A stretch of 64,000 nucleotides of DNA, taken from NCBI GenBank assembly GCA_900542675.1, contig UQOT01000002.1, forward strand, positions 1 through 64,000, read 5' to 3'. Under the pieces are notes generated by a model. It was not told the origin of the DNA and searched no databases. It worked only from the letters and a program-made list of their open reading frames with translations. Source of the stretch: an uncultured Eubacteriales bacterium (GTDB lineage Bacteria; Bacillota; Clostridia; Monoglobales; Monoglobaceae). The first letter of the stretch is position 1, and the number at the start of each line of letters is the position of its first letter. The position numbers and the translations under genes were made by a program. Positions 62,432-64,000 of this stretch are shown one piece after another.

Positions 62432-62456
62432 CCGCCTACTCTGCAAAGTAGACGGT
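62431..62456. terminator. bidirectional terminator of toxin/antisense locus C
   Basis: Stem ACCG-C-CTAC/GTAG-A-CGGT (one mismatch) with an 8-nt loop; TTTTAAAA follows on the plus strand and ATTTCTTT on the minus strand. The toxin stop touches the stem. Confidence 0.75.
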
Positions 62457-62509
62457 TTTAAAAAACTACTGTTTAATTTGCGGAAACAACTAAAGTTATT
62501 CCCTTTTGT
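62431..62509 (-). ncRNA. candidate antisense RNA antitoxin (locus C)
   Basis: Predicted RNA of about 79 nt from the promoter at 62516-62544 to the shared terminator, complementary to the toxin mRNA 3' end. Its start has AAAAGGGAATAAC and GTTGTTTCCG, echoing the toxin leader. It carries no open frame of note. Confidence 0.6.
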
Positions 62510-62515
62510 GTTTTT

Positions 62516-62544
62516 ATTATATCATTTATATATTTATATGTCAA
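62516..62544 (-). promoter_or_regulatory. consensus promoter of antisense RNA (locus C)
   Basis: Minus strand TTGACA (62544-62539), 17 bp, TATAAT (62521-62516), perfect hexamers. Confidence 0.88.
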
Positions 62545-62579
62545 GCATTGATTTGTTTGCGTCGGCATTAAATAATTTG

Positions 62580-62608
62580 TTGTTAAATTGGAATTTATGT
62601 GGTATAAT
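62580..62608 (+). promoter_or_regulatory. promoter of nadE
   Basis: Plus strand TTGTTA (62580-62585), 17 bp, TATAAT (62603-62608). Confidence 0.75.
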
Positions 62609-62653
62609 TATGGCAAACTAACGACAAATACTGTGTTTCGGAGGCTTTTTGTT

Positions 62654-64000
62654 ATGAAGGACGGATTTATAAAGTGCGCGGCGGCTGTACCGCAAATTAA
62701 GGTTGCGGATACCGCGTATAATAAAAAACAGATTATAGCTCAGGTTTACGCCGCGGCGGAAAACGGCGCTAAGATAATTTCATTCCCGGAGCTGTGCGTG
62801 ACTGCATATACCTGCGGCGATTTGTTTTTGCAGGATACACTTGTCAAGGATGCGCTTGATGCAGTTTTAGATATAACCCAAAGTACCGCAAAGCTCGACA
62901 TACTGATTTCAATCGGTCTGCCGCTTGCGGTCGGCAGTAAATTATACAATGCGGCGGCGGTTATAAAAGGCGGCAAAATTCTCGGTTTTGTGACAAAGAC
63001 CCACCTGCCGGCGTATTCCGAATACTACGAAGCCAGACACTTTAACGTGCTTGATAAAAATACCTCCGTCAAAATTGACGGCTCTTTATATCCGGTCGGA
63101 CCTAACCTGATTTTCTGCGCCGAAAATATGCCGGAGCTTAAAGTCGGGGTTGAGATATGCGAGGATTTATGGGTGACAAATCCGCCGTCGGGCGGCCTGT
63201 GCCTCGCAGGCGCGACGGTTATATTAAACCCCTCCGCAGGCGATGAAATGATTTCCAAAGCCGGCTACAGACGCAGTCTTGTAAAATCTCAATCAGCACG
63301 CTGCATATGCGCCTATCTCTATTCAAACGCGGGCGATGGTGAGTCAACTACCGATATGGTATTCTCGGGCCACAGGATAATATGTGAAAACGGTACAGTG
63401 CTGAGTGAATCGCCGCTGTTTGAGAACGGAATAGTCTATGCGGATATCGACTTAAACAAGCTGACGCTTGAAAGACGCAGAATGACGACTTTTAAAGAAA
63501 ATGATGAAGATTATGAAAAGATATATTTTGATATAGTTATAGATAAAACCAAGCTTTGCCGTAAATTTGACGCGCACCCGTTCGTCCCCGACAACAAAAA
63601 CCTGCTGCGCGAACGCTGCGAGGCGATATTTACAATGCAGGCTATGGGACTTAAAAAACGGCTTGAGCATATCGGCTGCAGAGCTGTCACAATCGGCATA
63701 TCCGGCGGGCTTGACAGTACACTCGCCCTGCTCGTCACTGAAAAGGCGTTCGGTCTGCTATCACTTCCTCTCAGTGGCATCAAGGCGATAACTATGCCCT
63801 GCTTCGGCACGACCGACAGGACGCTAAGCAACGCGAAAAAGCTTGTAGCCTGCATAGGCGCGGAGCTTATAGAGGCGCCGATAAACAAATCGGTCATTCA
63901 GCATATGTCGGACATAGACGCGGACATCAACAATCATAATGTGACCTATGAAAACGCACAGGCTCGCGAGCGCACGCAGGTGCTTATGGACTATGCAAAC
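62654..64000 (+). CDS. nadE: glutamine-dependent NAD+ synthase (cut by window end)
   Basis: The frame runs 449 codons from the ATG at 62654 (CGGAGG upstream) to the window edge with no stop. The N-terminal nitrilase domain that releases ammonia from glutamine has Glu in SFPELCVTAYTCGD, Lys in VTKTHLPAY and Cys in VEICEDLWV. The synthetase domain starts near 340 with the PP-loop ISGGLDSTLALL. The whole protein should be about 630-650 residues. It makes NAD+ from deamido-NAD+. Confidence 0.95.
   Translation, partial: MKDGFIKCAAAVPQIKVADTAYNKKQIIAQVYAAAENGAKIISFPELCVTAYTCGDLFLQDTLVKDALDAVLDITQSTAKLDILISIGLPLAVGSKLYNAAAVIKGGKILGFVTKTHLPAYSEYYEARHFNVLDKNTSVKIDGSLYPVGPNLIFCAENMPELKVGVEICEDLWVTNPPSGGLCLAGATVILNPSAGDEMISKAGYRRSLVKSQSARCICAYLYSNAGDGESTTDMVFSGHRIICENGTVLSESPLFENGIVYADIDLNKLTLERRRMTTFKENDEDYEKIYFDIVIDKTKLCRKFDAHPFVPDNKNLLRERCEAIFTMQAMGLKKRLEHIGCRAVTIGISGGLDSTLALLVTEKAFGLLSLPLSGIKAITMPCFGTTDRTLSNAKKLVACIGAELIEAPINKSVIQHMSDIDADINNHNVTYENAQARERTQVLMDYAN

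Larger units (their letters stand above)
62309..62503. repeat. inverted repeats flanking toxin locus C
   Basis: GTTGTTTCCG at 62322-62331 is inverted at 62481-62490 (10 of 10), and GGGGATAAC at 62309-62317 is nearly inverted as GTTATTCCC at 62495-62503. Because the two RNAs are convergent, the toxin leader and the antisense RNA start share the same sequence, unlike the Fst par locus where the repeats make the RNAs complementary. Locus A shows the same plan (TTATCCTT at 1-8, AAGGATAA at 199-206). Confidence 0.65.

Overview
The window looks like a contig from a gut-type anaerobic Firmicute (class Clostridia) that specialises in plant cell-wall pectin. This rests on sigma-A promoters of the TTGACA-17-TATAAT type, strong AGGAGG ribosome sites, frequent TTG/GTG starts, an S10-spc-alpha ribosomal operon in Firmicute order, SLH-anchored surface proteins, and three enzyme genes aimed at pectin or hemicellulose. 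A Monoglobus-like pectin degrader is a reasonable guess, but no 16S rRNA is present to test it.

Layout. 1-0.8 kb: a type I toxin-antitoxin-like locus and a decayed phage replication gene. 0.9-7.4 kb: a giant secreted pectin enzyme (SGNH acetylesterase, SLH-like segments, pectin methylesterase) cut in two by one in-frame TAG. 7.7-11.9 kb: glycogen phosphorylase and a GH43 glycosidase. 12-12.8 kb: a small gene behind a structured leader with a terminator, then a second, decayed toxin-antitoxin relic. 12.8-18.5 kb: fructose PTS operon fruR-fruK-fruA-ptsH-ptsI. 18.6-18.8 kb: tRNA-Thr. 18.9-35.9 kb: the complete S10-spc-alpha operon with secY, adk, map, infA, rpoA and rplQ, read on the minus strand from one consensus promoter. 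35.9-38.9 kb: a MATE transporter with three unknown genes. 39-41.2 kb: a YigZ protein, an orphan WalR-like regulator and rlmH. 41.2-44.1 kb: a P-type cation ATPase under a yybP-ykoY manganese riboswitch. 44.2-49.2 kb: a stalk-domain protein, a RelBE/ParE toxin-antitoxin pair, ftsH and a GH140-like apiosidase. 49.3-51.7 kb: ruvC and ilvD. 51.7-55.1 kb: an XRE regulator divergent from an SLH surface protein whose AT-rich second half carries a caspase-like (clan CD) peptidase fold and is separated by an in-frame TAA. 55.3 kb: a cyclophilin lipoprotein. 56.2-62.0 kb: a six-gene virion island (scaffold, N4-gp56 capsid, small head protein, connector, propeller/stabilisation protein, C-terminal virion protein) with no terminase, portal, integrase or lysis gene in view. 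62.3-62.5 kb: a third, intact type I toxin-antitoxin locus. 62.65 kb to the end: nadE, cut by the window edge.

The genes fit a lifestyle in which pectin is deacetylated and demethylated at the cell surface, side chains are cleaved by GH43 and GH140 enzymes, and sugars enter through PTS and glycolysis. The most unusual items are the free-standing capsid island, a recurring convergent toxin/antisense-RNA module seen three times beside phage or unstable DNA, the SLH-anchored caspase-like protein, and the structured leader at 12.35-12.49 kb.
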